Below are positions 34,081 through 47,195 of a DNA stretch of 64,000 nucleotides, piece by piece. The stretch is from Gigaspora margarita (taxonomy: Eukaryota > Glomeromycota > Glomeromycetes > Diversisporales > Gigasporaceae): assembly GCA_009809945.1 (NCBI GenBank), contig WTPW01002238.1, forward strand, positions 3,156 to 67,155. Direction: 5' to 3'. Within the stretch, counting starts at the first letter, position 1. The number at the start of each line of letters is the position of its first letter. Made by a program: the position numbers and the translations under genes. The notes under the pieces were generated by a model. It was not told the origin of the DNA. It was given only the letters and a program-made list of their open reading frames with translations, and ran no database searches.

Positions 34081-35780
34081 TTACAAAAGTTACCAACATA
34101 TAAGGTACACACAATATGTGATTGGGGTAGTTTTGAATTAGAATTATCATAATTTCTACCAATTTATAAGTAAAAATTCTGTCTCAAAACTTATTTGCTA
34201 ATGCGTACAGGTGTTGGTTAACGTTTAGTTGGCTAGTATTGGTTTATATAATGAATTGTTTATAATTTTGTATTAAAACTCACTATTCCGACGAATCAGT
34301 TATGTAATTAAAGTTAAGTCAATTTACATTGGAATTATTGTGATTTCTATCATGTGTTACTGCAAAAAGTTTGTTACAACCAGTGTTCATTTTTCACGTG
34401 CGCAGAAGTGTGCACACGTGAGCGGATCCAATAAAATTTTAAATAAATCAATCTGATTGGATCCGCACACGTGCGCACACTTTTATGCACGTGAAAAATG
34501 AACACTAGTTACAACCATTATTATTCCAGTGATATAGTACATTGTTAAGGTTGTGTTAGTTTCTATTGGAATTATTGTAATCCCTATTATAAATTACTGT
34601 GAAAATATTCTATACTAATTTGGTATTAATAGTTGTTTTAGTTTGTATTAAATTTATCATTAAGTTACTGTGAAATTTGTTACAAACCTACTCGCTATGC
34701 TGCAACCACAGCATGTAATTAGGTTGAATTAGTTTTCATAAGGCTGAGTCAATTTATATTGATAATTATTATAATTTCTATTGTTTAATATTGTGTTAAT
34801 TTATATTAGAATTATCATAATTTCTATTAAAAATTATTGTAAAAAATTATGCTATATAATTTACTTGTTAATGTGATATATAATGGCTAAGGTTAAGCTA
34901 GTCATATTGAAATTGTTATAATTTTATCAAGAGTTACTTTAAAACTTACATGCTATTTTTGGTGATCACAATATGCAAATAAAATTGAGATAGTTTGCAT
35001 AGCAATTATTGGGATTTCTACCTTGATTTACTGTAAACAAATTCTGCCACAGAATTTGCTATTATAGCAACCACAATATGTAATTAAGGTTGAGTTTATT
35101 TGCATTTGAATTATAGTGATTTCTATAATTATTGTGATTTCTATTGTGATTTACTGCAAAATTGCAAGCTAATATAATAAGCACAGTATGCGATTATGTT
35201 TGAGTTAGTCTGTATTGCAATATCGTGATTTCTATCATGAGTTTCTGCAAAAATTCTGTTGAAGAATTTACTTGCTATTGTAGTTTGCATCAGAATTATC
35301 ATGATTTCTATTGTTAATTACTGTAAAAATTCTGTTATAGAGTTTACTTGTTATTATAGTTAAACAGTAAATGGTAAAAATTCTATTTCAAAACCTACTC
35401 ACTATTTCACTAATAGCTAAGGTTGAGTTAGTTTGTATTGGAATTATTGTAATTTCTATCATGTTACTGTAAAATTTCTATTACAGGACTTTCTATTCTG
35501 GTAACCACAATATAATATGGTTAAATGTGGTTAAGATGAGTTGGTTTGTATTGGATTATCGTAATTTCTAGATAAAAAATTCTTTATTCGACATAATATG
35601 CAGTTAAGGTTGAAATGAAATCATTGTAAAAATTTCTATTTCAGAACTTAATTGCAATGTTTATGACCATCATATTAGTCAAGGATGTTAGTTTGCATTG
35701 AACTATTGTGATTTCTATCATGATTCACTATTAAAAAAAATTCTGTTATAAAACGTAATGAGTGATAGTTTATTATTAAA
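34080..35780 (+). repeat. Degenerate satellite, unit about 130 bp
   Basis: About a dozen diverged units sharing the words GTTGAGTTAGTTTGYATT, GAATTATTGTGATTTCTATC, TTACTGTAAAAATTCTGTTA, ACTTGCTATT and CACAATATGTAATTAAGG in that order. The array is interrupted by the hAT miniature element at 34381-34507. Non-coding. Confidence 0.75.
34381..34507. mobile_element. 127-bp hAT miniature element
   Basis: Almost wholly palindromic: CAGTGTTCATTTTTCACGTG at the left, the complement at the right, and GCGCACACG/GGATCCAAT arms. The 8-bp target duplication GTTACAAC (34373-34380, 34508-34515) is the same octamer used by the hAT element at 8215. Confidence 0.9.
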
Positions 35781-35801
35781 AATCATAATTCAATAATGAT
35801 A

Positions 35802-36837
35802 CAGTACTGTTATAAGTATCTGACCCCAGGTAACTTCCTATAGAGGATTTGAAATGATTTGAAATTTTTTATAGTAAAAGAACATCATAAAGCTGACCAT
35901 CCATACTTTCTGTAAATAATAAAGCAACCATATTGGGCATCTATAATAAAAATTGCCATATCACAAACATACATCATAGCCCACGTTGTTTTTTTTTAAA
36001 TTAATATAAATTTCTGATAATAATACAGTCAATTTTAATGTTTAAGGGTTTTTTACTTCTATAGTCTTATGGAATTCAAAAGAGGCCTCAAATATTAATA
36101 TGGGCTAGCTGATCTCAAAATATTGTGGCTGAAAATTTAAGAAAAATTAAATAATTATTTGATTCTGACAAAATTTAAACAAAATTATTTTGACAATAAC
36201 ATGATTAATTTTAATGTTTAAAGGCTTTTTTGAATTCTATATGCATCTAGAATTCAAAAGAGCCCTTAAACATTAAAATTGATCATCATATTGTTGCCAA
36301 AATATACACAATTTAAATTTTTTAAAAAATTTTATTCTATCACATTACCAATATCAATAATTATCTAAATTTTAAATTAAAATATCTTAGCATCAACATG
36401 ATCAATTTTAATATTTGATGTTTCTTTTTGATTCTACATATATATAGAATTAAGAAGAGCCTTTAAGCACTTAAAATTGACTATGTCAATCTTAAAATAT
36501 TTTTAGGTGTAGTTATTACAGTCTACTCCTACAATAGTCATTCTCAAAATAATTACATTTTCTTGAGACTATATACCAATCATTTGCAGTAATATAAAAT
36601 TATCTTACATTATAATCACATTATATGACTATTTTTATGTTTCTTACACTATAGTCACATCAAGTTTTTGCCAGACAATGTGACTATAGCGGGAGTAGAC
36701 TGTATATATAAAAATGCATAAACTTTATGATCATGTGATATCCTAATGTAAAGGTTTTATTAGTCAACTGAAAATTTTAAGGAATTGCAAATAACACTAA
36801 AAAGTTACTGTAGGTCAGATACTTACAGTGGGTACTG
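35802..36837. mobile_element. 1036-bp mariner-type non-autonomous element
   Basis: TA at 35800-35801 and 36838-36839. The TIRs begin CAGTACTGTTATAAGTATCT and CAGTACCCACTGTAAGTATC (complement), then CTGACC. The interior holds three diverged hairpin units with TTTAATGTTTAAGGG-like arms. A pogo-like element (36519-36702) is nested in it. No transposase frame. Confidence 0.85.
36519..36702. mobile_element. 184-bp pogo/Tigger-like miniature element, nested
   Basis: TA at 36517-36518 and 36703-36704. TIR CAGTCTACTCCTACAATAGT on the left and CAGTCTACTCCCGCTATAGT (complement) on the right. The CAGT...TATAGTCA ends are the pogo-family style. No coding. Confidence 0.85.
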
Positions 36838-37997
36838 TATTTTCTCACAGGAGACTGTGAACAAGACACATCTGGTCATTTATTTCTTTGATTCACAATG
36901 CCTTGATTTTATGTATTGGTAATTAATTCATAATTATGATTAGTGATGTGCCATTTATATGATGTATAAATTTTTTCACATACAGTATGTTGTGAAAATG
37001 GTAGGATTAGGTTTTTAACTAAATACAACTAACAACACTACTATCTAAATAAACCCAAGTTTTCCAAGTGTGCAAGACTCTAGATCCTCAAATTGGCAGG
37101 CAGAAAGAGGCATAGAAGATTTGGTCCAGGTCTTGAGGTTCTTTGGGTCTTGCTATAACAGAGTAGATCATAATGTGACTTAACAATGTGACATGTTCAC
37201 AGAATTAGAATTTGATATAACAGGATGAATTATTGGTTTATGATACTAACAACAGTTTATGAATTCAAGGGTCTTTTAGGATAATTACTAGAGCTAATAC
37301 TTATACTCTAATTTTGAAGATTATTACTCTACAATATTGAACTCCAACTGAATTACTTAAATTTGAACTCTTTCTGAGTTCTTCTTATTTCAAACTCTGA
37401 ATTTTTAACTAAACTCAAACTCTTTGAGTTAAACTTTATTGAATTGAAAAGGAGGGTATTATTTACTTTTTTTCTCTTAATAAATATATGAAATTTAGAC
37501 TAACTACACTATTCTTATTGAATTCGCTCCTAACTCACAATGACCTTACTATGACCTCATTCCTTTGGAATGAAAGTCAGAGGTAGCTTCCCAAGTCTCA
37601 AGGTATAAGCTTCATTAGTATGGCTGCATCATTGGTGCCAGCACTGTAATCCACCATGTACTAGTACTATAATACTATCAATGCTGAAGCTAAACTAAGT
37701 ATATTGTTTGGTAAAAAGAGTAATAAACAAATATCAATAGCTAAATGCCAAGGGTAAAAACTGGTTTGGGCTATAGAGGTGAAATTACATATAAAAAATC
37801 TATCATTTACATAAAGAGGAATAAAAAATATGAGATTCAAAATGCCAAGAGCAAAACTGGATTGTGGCTCTGACATGACAGTTACTATATGCTTATACTG
37901 GAAATTGCTGCAGCATACACCTATACTATTTGAAGTAATGCTAATCTCTAGTACCTATTATACAATAATAGAAAAATTATACATCATATGATATAAC

Positions 37998-39734
37998 TAG
38001 TGTTTCTATGAATCTGAATTGAACTAAACTTAGGTCAAGTTCAGGTTCAGGTTCAGGTTCAGTATTGAACCTGAACCTGAACATTTTATAAAACATGTTC
38101 AGGTTCAGGTTCAGTATTGAACTTTTAGAGCTGTTCAGGTTCAGTTCAGGTTCAGTTTATAAGTTCATGAACATGTTCAGGTTCAGCCTAACATTTATAT
38201 GAACTAGTGACTCTAGGTTTAGGTCCAGATTTGGTCTGGTCTAAACCAGACTCAACCTCTAAATTTTATTATTTAAACTTTATACTAAACTCAAACTCAA
38301 TCATAAGTTTGGTTGGACTGGTCCAAATTTTGCAACCTAGTTTGAGTCTGAATAAAAAATATGTATTTTTTGATACTGAACAAGTTTACTTAGAGTGAGA
38401 AGTAAAATTAGTGAGCAAAATTTAGAGAATCATAGCATTTTTTATAATTTTATTAATGAAATTATTAAAAATCATATTTTACATGAAATTTTACTAAATG
38501 ACATAACTTCTTGCTCTAAGTAAACTTGTTCAGTACCAAAAATTTATCAAAATGATATATTTTACTTTACTTTCTTAAAATTTGAAAAAAGAATGCTTAA
38601 TTTTGGCAAATTTTATCAAAAATACAAAATTAAGCATCTTTTCTTCAAATTTTAAGAAAAGTAAAATAAAATATGCTGATATAATGTATTTTTTGGTGTT
38701 GAACAAGTTTACTTAGTGCAATAAATTAGGATCAATTAATAAATATAGAGAATCTTAGAAATTTGTATAATTTTATTAATAAAATTATACAAATTTCTAT
38801 TATTCTCTAAATTTTACTAATTGATCATAACTTCTTGCTCTAAGTAAACATGTTTAACACCAAAAATTTATCAAATTGGTATATTTTATTCTATTTTTCT
38901 TAAAATTTGCATCAAAGATGCTTAATTTTGAATTTTTGATAAAAATTTCTAAAATTAAGCATTATTTCTTTAAATTTTAAGAAAAGTAAAATAAATTATG
39001 TTTAACAAGTTTACTTAGTGCAAGAAGTTATGATCAATTAGTAAGCTTTTATTAGAACAATATTTTTAATAATTATATTAATAAAATTATACAAAATAAT
39101 ATGGGGTTCTGTCAATTAAAACATGGCTTATGGCATTTTTTGCAAAAATAAGTTAACAATACTATCAAATAAAGCATGCTTTTGATTATATAATTTAGCA
39201 TTTAAAGCATCAATTTACATAATAAAATTTTTGCCGATGCCTATTTTTCTAAATGCCGTATGTAAATAGAAGCGATCTAAAAATAGATTTTAGAAATTAG
39301 CTTGTTGATCCCTGCTGCATAGCCATAGCAAAGAGCTTATATGATTGGGTAATTCATGTAGATCAAACAGGTTCTACTAATAATAGATCATCATTGTTGT
39401 TGTTACACTAAAATTCAAACATGATTTTCTCAAAATAGAAAAAAAGCCATAAGCCATGTTTTAATTAACAGGCCCCCATATGATGCTCTAAATTTTACTA
39501 ATTGATTCTAACTTTGATTTAGGTAAACATGTGCATATATTATGAGCCTGAACATTTTCATAAACTTTGAACTGAAACTGATCTGAACTTTTTTTAAATT
39601 CAGGTTCAGGTTCATGTTTATTAATTTTAAGTTTAGGTTCAGTTCAGTATTGAACTTTTAGAGCAAGTTCAGGTTCAGGTTCATTGAACCTGAACCTGAA
39701 CCTCTATTGAACTAAATTGAGCTTTGGAACCCTA
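37998..39734. mobile_element. 1737-bp hAT-type element in the 3' LTR
   Basis: TAGTGTTTC left and the complement of TAGGGTTCC right, with a perfect 8-bp duplication GATATAAC (37990-37997, 39735-39742). Just inside the ends lie runs of the hexamer AGGTTC in both orientations. The interior contains inverted repeats around AACAAGTTTACTTAG and AAAATTAAGCAT. No transposase is left. A further element is nested at 39103-39477. Confidence 0.85.
39103..39477. mobile_element. 375-bp TIR element nested in the hAT element
   Basis: GGGGTTCTGTCAATTAAAAC left and the complement of GGGGGCCTGTTAATTAAAAC right, both continuing ATGGCTTATGGC. TAT lies near both outer edges (39100-39102; 39479-39481). This makes three levels of nesting: LTR, hAT, this element. 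Confidence 0.8.
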
Positions 39735-40174
39735 GATATAACCAATAGGAAAATATACTAAAGTAAACAAAAATAAAAAAAAGACTTGAAATGCAGCCCT
39801 TCGCAAACTTCCACCCTTATTTTTGAGCTCTACAAAAAAAAAGAGAAATCATAACTTTGATACTTGGATACTTTTTAAAATTAGAACACTTTGATCTAGA
39901 ATAGATTGGATTTACTATCAGTTTTTAGAGTTTTAGATATTTTTCTTTAGTCTTCTTCGTTTATTTTTTTTGACACCAATTCCATTTTGATAACAGTATC
40001 CAATCTTGTAAACATTTTGTAAATATACTTTTACATTCCTTTGGGACTTCTCTTAAGTCTTATTTAGCAACTAATGTGAACATTTCCTTCCTTCTTTCTG
40101 TTCTGGGTTTTCTCTTTTCTTTTTAGTACTAATTTAATTTCTTCTTATTTCTCTATTTTTTGCATGCATATCAT

Positions 40175-40460
40175 TAGGGTTTCGCAATTTGATTTGATCT
40201 TCAAATATTTGAATCAAATATTTGATCAAATTCAAATTCAAATTTGACTATATTTGATTTGATCAAATTCAAATCTGGCCAAATTTGATTTGATTTGACA
40301 AATATTTGATTTGATTTGAAAATTACTATTAAAAATTCAAATTCAAATCAAATTCAAATCCAAATATTTGAATCAAATCAAATTCAAATTAGGGTCAATT
40401 TGATTTGATCAAATTCAAATTGATCCAATATTTGATTTGATTTGAATTTGAGGAACCCTA
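40175..40460. mobile_element. 286-bp hAT miniature element made of (AAATTTGATTTG)n
   Basis: TAGGGTTTCGC left, complement of TAGGGTTCCTC right, perfect 8-bp duplication CATATCAT (40167-40174, 40461-40468). The body is almost entirely degenerate AAATTTGATTTG/CAAATCAAATT repeats in both orientations. Its ends match those of the hAT element at 37998. Confidence 0.9.
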
Positions 40461-41961
40461 CATATCATTCTTGGGCTATACTGTAATATCTATCTAGAAC
40501 TTCTTTTCTAGCATATAATACCTAGGGGTTAGTAAAATTATGGGGGGACAACTCCAATATTACACAAGTTTAATAGTAATGCAAAATTGTCACTTTATAT
40601 GAAAATCATATAAATTCATAAGTATCGTGTTCGATCGGTCCAAAGTCTTGATTGTTAATTTTTTTAAAATAACCTGTCTACTGGGATTTCTTTTTTTTTC
40701 AAAACTCGAAATAGACAAAGGTAAGTAATTAATCATAAAGAAATTTTATAGCTGTTTTTTTATTGTTAAAAAAACTGAATTATATATTTATGTCAATTAT
40801 TGTAAAATAAAAGAAACGAAGGTAAGAGATCATACACACGACTCAAAGCCTATAAGTTTTTTTTTCATTATTAATAATATTCTTTAATATATTATTTCAT
40901 TTCATACACCCAAGTCTAGATCTCCACTCCTTGGCTCTATTACACACTCCTGGTAACCTACAGAAGATTGACGATCATAAGTATTTTTTTTTTACTCTTT
41001 TTTGGTTTTTTTTTATTTTGTATTAAAAACGTTTCTAATTTTTGTAGTTGTCCTAGAGTTTCTCTTATGTTCCCCAGTTCTTGTAGTAACTTGACAGTGA
41101 TTTGATATGGGAGTTTGTTGGCACTCATACAATGTTTCGACGACAATTCAACAGCGTTCTTTGTGGTGTTTTGACATGGTGATTTGACGGTGTTCTTGTG
41201 GCAATTCGACAGTGTTCTTTGTGAGTAAAGTTTAATTCTGTTTACTTTAAAAATTGTTTTCAAGACAATATATGATTAACCAAAATGATTACCCTTAGGA
41301 CATAACGTGATAGTTAGATTTGGAACAAGCATGATAGTTAGATTTGGGCTATAGCATGTTGGATTTAGTGGTATAAATAGGGTTGGGGTTTAAGACTAGG
41401 ATTAAAAATAGGTTCGGGTAATTAAAAGCGGGATTTTGTTAGAAATAAGGATTAGATTAGAATTTAGAAGTAATTAGTTATCGATTTTTGAATAAAGATT
41501 ATCATGTACTTTAGAATCATATGAAAAAGTATAAATTAATAAATAAATGCTTTATTATAATATATATACTAGTCAATTTTAATATTATTGACATGAAATA
41601 TTAAATACACGCTTTAGATAACAATTCAAATGCATTACTTAGTTCTTTTACTAGTGATTTTGTTAACTCATCTATTAAATTAACAAGCATATGTTCTTTT
41701 TTTTTTTTTTTTTTTTTAAGGTGAGGCCTTGCTCGTATCTTTATTGAATAATTTATATAAGTGGTTACCCACTTAAATTGTACAATGACAAATATATATA
41801 AACTACATGCAAGAATAAGAGCTCAGACTAGTTTATCTGCGACCTAAACCTACTAGAGTGGTCAAGACTTACCTAGATTTGAATAGTCAAAATATAGTTT
41901 GTAGGAGTACTATATTTGATCCACATAGTGGACCAGATGCTGATTTTGTGAAGGGCTTGAC

Positions 41962-44900
41962 CTATTGGTGGACATGAGTTGGAGTCATTGTGGAGTTGGT
42001 CTGGAAGACCGCAGAGACAGTTGTAGGTAAAGTTTTTCTTTGGATGTCAATTTTTACGAGAGGGGCGTAGTTGTGTTGGTTTGGGCCTGTTGTACTCAGG
42101 ACAGATATTGTTGGTTTTCTTCTAGTGAGCGAGTGCAGAGCAGTATAGTTTCCATATCTGCTCATAGGCCTTTTCAGATACTTAAGAAGAGATTTGATAA
42201 TTATTTGAGATGCCTGTTTGTAGGGTATATCAGGGGATTGTACTGTTTGGATCAGAGCAATGGGGATAAGGCCCTTTAGGGTGGAGTCTAAGGAATAGGG
42301 ATAAAGGAAGATTGGAGTGGGGTTGAATGAGGGGTGAGTGTAGATTAGTTGAGTAAGGCTATTGTATTGAGAGTCAGGTAGCTCTAGATCGCTACTTCTG
42401 ACAACTTCTGAAATGGCTGTGAGGACAATTTGGTTGATGAGTAAGGGATTTTGGCAAGTCCTCCAGTGAGAGGGTGAGTCTGGCATTCTGCATTTGAAGC
42501 AGTTTTCAGAGGAGAATGTGTTTGGAAATATAGTGTGCAAGTGTGAGTGCATGGGCAGGTCATTAAGTAATGTTTTAATTTTGAATGATTTTAGGTGATT
42601 AAGTTTTGGGTTGGTAAAGTTGTTGGAGCTCTTTTGGTTGTTGTTGAAGTAGAGCCAGGTAGCATTCCAGTCTATATAGTGTGAGAAGTGTGACCATTTT
42701 GAACTACGTTTCTGTGAGGACTACATTGCCGTTATGTGCGCCTTACAGATATTTTTAATAAAGCATCTAGTTGAGCTCTCTACAGAGCTGTTTTCCCATT
42801 GAAGAAAGTGGTAGGGATTGAGGATGTTGGCATGGTTAAAGAGTAGTTTGTTGGGTGACGGGTGATTTCTGGCTAGAAGATCTGCTTGGTTGTTGAAGAT
42901 GTTGTCTGAGTGTGCTTGGACTTTGTGTAGCTTGAGCTGAATATTGAATGCTCGTATGGCATTAAGCAATGTGTGCCAGATGGGCCACAGGCTAAACTTG
43001 AAGTGTTTGGTAGAGTGCTTAGGGATGGATAAGAGTTTGTTGTATTTGGATATGATGGACTGAGAGTCTGTATAGATATTTATACTCGAGTTACGTGGTG
43101 TCGTGGATATGGCAGAAAGGATTGCGAGCGGTTCTGCTTTGTATGAGGTTGGCCAGTTGTGCACATGGACTGAGAATTCATTTGAGACCTGGTTGTTGTG
43201 GATCTGTACCCAGTCAATGCCCATTGAGCATTGGTTGGTACCGATTTCTGTGACTGAACCATCAGTGTAAAATGTGAATTGTTGTTGACTTCTATTGGTG
43301 CTCGCAATTTGGCAAAGTTTTTGGCATGCTTCATTGTCGTAGAAGAGAGATAAAGTGAGAGAGTCTGTGATGTAAATAGTAGGAGGAGGTGGGATGTCTG
43401 TTGGGTGTTTGATTGCAGTAGAGTAAATGAGATCAATGTAGTTAGCATTGAGCTTGAGTTGTTTGTTTTTATGTTTTCTATCAAAAAACTAAGTAGAGAG
43501 TATTGCTGACACCTCCAGGGTGCAGGAGTTGGCTATGTGGTTTGAGTTAAGGTGATACCCTTAACAGGGTGTGCATGTGATCTGTGGCAGAGGATAGTGA
43601 TTGAATTGTGCGGTATCTATATCATGTTGCCAGTGTGTGATAGAGATTGAGTTGGTCTTTTTGAAGATTTTTCGGGTTTGCCCTATAATGATTTCAGCGT
43701 TTTGGTATGTGAGTACCCAGGGTTTTGAAGACTTGGGTATGAGGTTAGTGTGGTAAGTGAAGGGGTTGAAGCCCTTAGGTAGGAATTCAGGTAGGATAGT
43801 ATGCAGGTGAGTATGTGATAGGATTGTACTTTCTAGATAAGAGAACCAGAGTGGGTTTTTCCTGTTGGGAGGTGCAGCAGCCTAGGTGACAGGTGCTGCC
43901 AGTCTAATAGAGTATTGTTGTCCGCAGAGCAGAGCTGCTCCAATACAAGATATGTTTATGGTGTAGCTACTGCTTGAATGTGTTGTATTTGGAGTGCTTT
44001 GTAAGGATGTTTTCTAATAATGTGCCTCCATTATCAATCGTTTGGGGGCATCTAATATCCGAGTTGGCTTGGATAGTGACTCCTATGTGGTTTAGTAGTG
44101 TTATGATTCTGAAGTTAGTGGTGTATCTGTTAGGTCCATCGAGACAGGTTGTGGGTGTTGGAGGATGCTGGTCGTTGACCACAGGTTGTTTTGGAGTTGT
44201 TGGAGTCTTATGCGTGTGGAAATTCCTAGTGTTGAGGGGTTGTTGATACAGAGTAGGAAGTTGCTAGTGTGGTGCTATAGCTGAATGTCCCATATGTTTC
44301 TTATATTGTAGAGGTTGTGATTAAGCATTGTGCTGTTGGGAGTAGAGCGGGAGAGGTGTGCCTTGTGTTTTGCGATGGTGAGATATTTTCCTAGAATCTT
44401 GTTTCAAGTGGACTAAGGGAGTATAATATTGTGCAAGCGGTACTCAATGGTGGGAATGATTACTGTGTTAATAATGTAAGAGATTTGTTTATCTGTTATG
44501 TTTTTGGTATTGGCAATGCCAGCTAAGTTCAGCACTTACTCTTGGATAAGTTTGGTTTGAGCAGTCTGTTTGTTATTAAGTGTAAACCAACAGCCTAAAA
44601 ATTTGAAAGGTTGATTAGTAGGAATTGGAGAGAGGGTTGAGTTGAGGAATGATATGGTAGATGAAGTGTACTTCGTCATGAAAGTGGATTTGGTGGGGTT
44701 GACTTGTATGTCAGGCATCTGATAAAATGAGGTGGCTGCTTCAATGATCTTCTCTAGCTCTGTTTTGGACTGCGTGATCCATAGAGTATCATCCATGTAT
44801 GCCAGGACTGATACAGAGGTCTGGAGGTGCTTGGTAGATGAGTGGGTCAAGCTGGTTTGCCAAGATGTGGCTAGTGTGTATCCTGAGAAATGGGTAGCAA

Positions 44901-47184
44901 TGTGAGTGATTAGGGGGTCGTAATAGATTCTCCAGAACAGGGGTGTAATTGTTTTCCCTTGGTCAATTCCATTTTTGATAGCGTAAAAATTTGTGAGCCT
45001 GAGGTTGGTGATAACTCGGTTTGTTCGATCAGATAGAAGGTTGGAAAGAATGTTAATGAGCGGGAGCGGCATTTGAATTCTGTGTAATGATTTGTGGAAG
45101 AGCTCGAAGTTGACTGAGTCATATGCCTTGCTCATGTCCTGCGATAGTAGCCAGAGTTGGTTTGAGTTACAGACTGAGTCTTCGATAACATTGTTGAGAA
45201 TATGGATTGGAATGGCTATAGAGTTGCCTGGGAGCGCTATATAGTTGAAAGGTGAGAGGATGTCGTGTCTGGATAGAATGCTATTTAGACAGTTAGTGAG
45301 AAGCTTAGTGTATAGTTTCTTAATGTGTTCCACCAGGCTTATTGGTCTGGTATTAGTTAAGTTGCCATCGAAGATGGGTTTTTTGGAGATAGGAAAGATG
45401 CAGCCTTCTTTCTATTGTTTAGGTATAGCTTGGGTGGAGATACAGCTTTTAAAGAGAGATGTAATGGCTAGTAGGAACTTTGGACCAGCATGTTTAAGCA
45501 TTTCATAGCTAATACCTGAAGGTCCGCAGGCCTTGTTGTTAGGAAGTTGACTAATTGTAGTGAGAACCTCCTCTTGGCTAATTTCAGAAAGGGCTGCAGT
45601 ATACCAGTCTGGATTAATAGAGGGTTTGGGAGTGTATTTGCCTTGCCATCTAGAGTTGAATAGGTTTTGGTTCACCACGCGTGGGGCAGTCCAGTTGTCG
45701 AAGTGTTTTTGGATATGGGCCTTGATAGCAGGCGGGTCTGTGATAATGTCTTGTGCTAGTTTGATGTTGTCAAACCTGACTGGGTCCTTGTGCCTGTTTA
45801 AAATGCTATTTATCATGGAGGTAGGATGAGATATGAGTTTGGTACATCTCTTTTGAATAGATTCTGTAATTTGTTGCCTAATTTGCTTAATGTTTTCGAT
45901 ATTGCGGGCATGGTATAGTTTTTTCCATTCTTGGTTTGTGTCACAAATCCAGTCAGGAACTTGCGTGTGTGTTGCTGATAGTGTTGGGATTTGAAGTTCG
46001 CAGGATTGGTTGATTTGTGTGATTGCGGGGTTGAGGTGGACTGGGATTTCAGAACTGTTTTTGAGGGCTTGTTTGACCTTTCTGATGATGTTGCTGAGCT
46101 TTTTAAGGTTGTTGTGGAGGTTTGTTGCTACAGAAGAAAATATATGCTAGAAGTTACGCACGCTGAATTTTTTGTTGGGGATGTGCTGTAAAGCTGCATT
46201 GCTGATACTGGTTTGGATTTTGTGCTATGAGGATTCAAGGGATTCAGGTGTGTTGGTTGTGAGTGGTGTGTTGTTTTGTGTAAGGTTGAGGCTGACCTTA
46301 TTAGAGAATATTTCCCATGACTCTTTGTTCATCGCTTTGTAGTTAAATATTCTTCTACGGGTCTGGGTCTTATGTTTAGGCTTGCCTTGATAAGTGTGTG
46401 GAAAGGACCACTGAGATATAAGAACCTTGTGGTCGCTTTGTGTACTTGTCGAAGCGTTTTCAGTGTCAAATGAGGTGAGGTATGCTAGCACAGGGTGGTA
46501 AACCCATATGTAGTTGATTTGGCTGTTTTATCTTGAACTCTGCCATGTTGGGATGTTGTTCTGTGCGTGTGAGGCGAGGTTGTACATGATATTGTAGGAC
46601 AGGAATTGAAGAAGTTTGTATTTGATTGAACTAGAATGGCTATTGTCTATAGTGGCGTTAAAATCACCAGTTACTATAGGAAGTAAGTTCTATGAGGTAG
46701 CTTGCTATATCCATTTAATCACCAGGTTTTGTATTTCAAGTCTTATGTGTGCATTGTCGCTTGGGAGGTAGGTTGAGATAATACGAAATTTGAAGTCGTG
46801 TTTGAAGAAAATGTCTATGGCAATTGCATAACCAGGATGTGTGATAATATTGTATATATGGGGAGTAAGGTGATTGCTGACCATGAGTGCAGTTCCTGCT
46901 TTGGAGCTGTTTGTACAGGACCAGAAGTATGTGTAGTGAGGGGTTTTGTTAGGTTTGAATGCTTTTTTGAATAGTTTAGTCTCCGTTAGGCTAATTATAT
47001 TAAGGTTGTTAGTAAGACAAAATTGTTCCCAGACTTGTGTTTTTAAGTTTTGGTTAAGGCCGCGGATAGTGTGGGTGCATATAACAAGAGAGAGGGGACC
47101 GGATCTGTCTATTGGTAGGGGTGGGAGCATATTGTTTGATGTCGTTGATGTGGTTGTAGCTTGGGGGGTTTCAATGGAAGTCAT
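41962..47184 (-). pseudogene. LINE ORF2: endonuclease - reverse transcriptase - RNase H - CCHC
   Basis: The endonuclease (47184 to about 46225) shows TETKL, AGTALMV, IISTYLPS, the GDFNA catalytic motif (near 46665) and SDHKVLI. The reverse transcriptase (45816 to 44536) shows DMSKAYDSV (motif A), GIDQGKTITPLFW (motif B) and AYMDDT (motif C, YMDD and not the more common FADD). RNase H (about 43260 to 42721) shows YTDGS, KAEPLAIL, IYTDSQSI and HKVQAHSDNIFNNQADLLAR. The knuckle CFKCRMPDSPSHWRTC is near 42490. The product would copy its own RNA into a nicked target. The frame is broken at several places (for example after 46491, around 45400, between 44536 and 43500, and near 42720), so no full-length protein is made from this copy. 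Confidence 0.85.
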
Positions 47185-47195
47185 TAATTAATAGT

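Larger units (their letters stand above)
36991..39805 (-). repeat. 3' LTR of the fossil, with hAT insertion
   Basis: About 1.07 kb of LTR sequence once the 1737-bp element and its 8-bp duplication are subtracted. It aligns with 56344-57355 (for example AACAACACTACTATCTAAA, CTCAAATTGGCAGGCAGAAA, AACAACAGTTTATGAATTCA) on both sides of the insertion. Confidence 0.8.
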
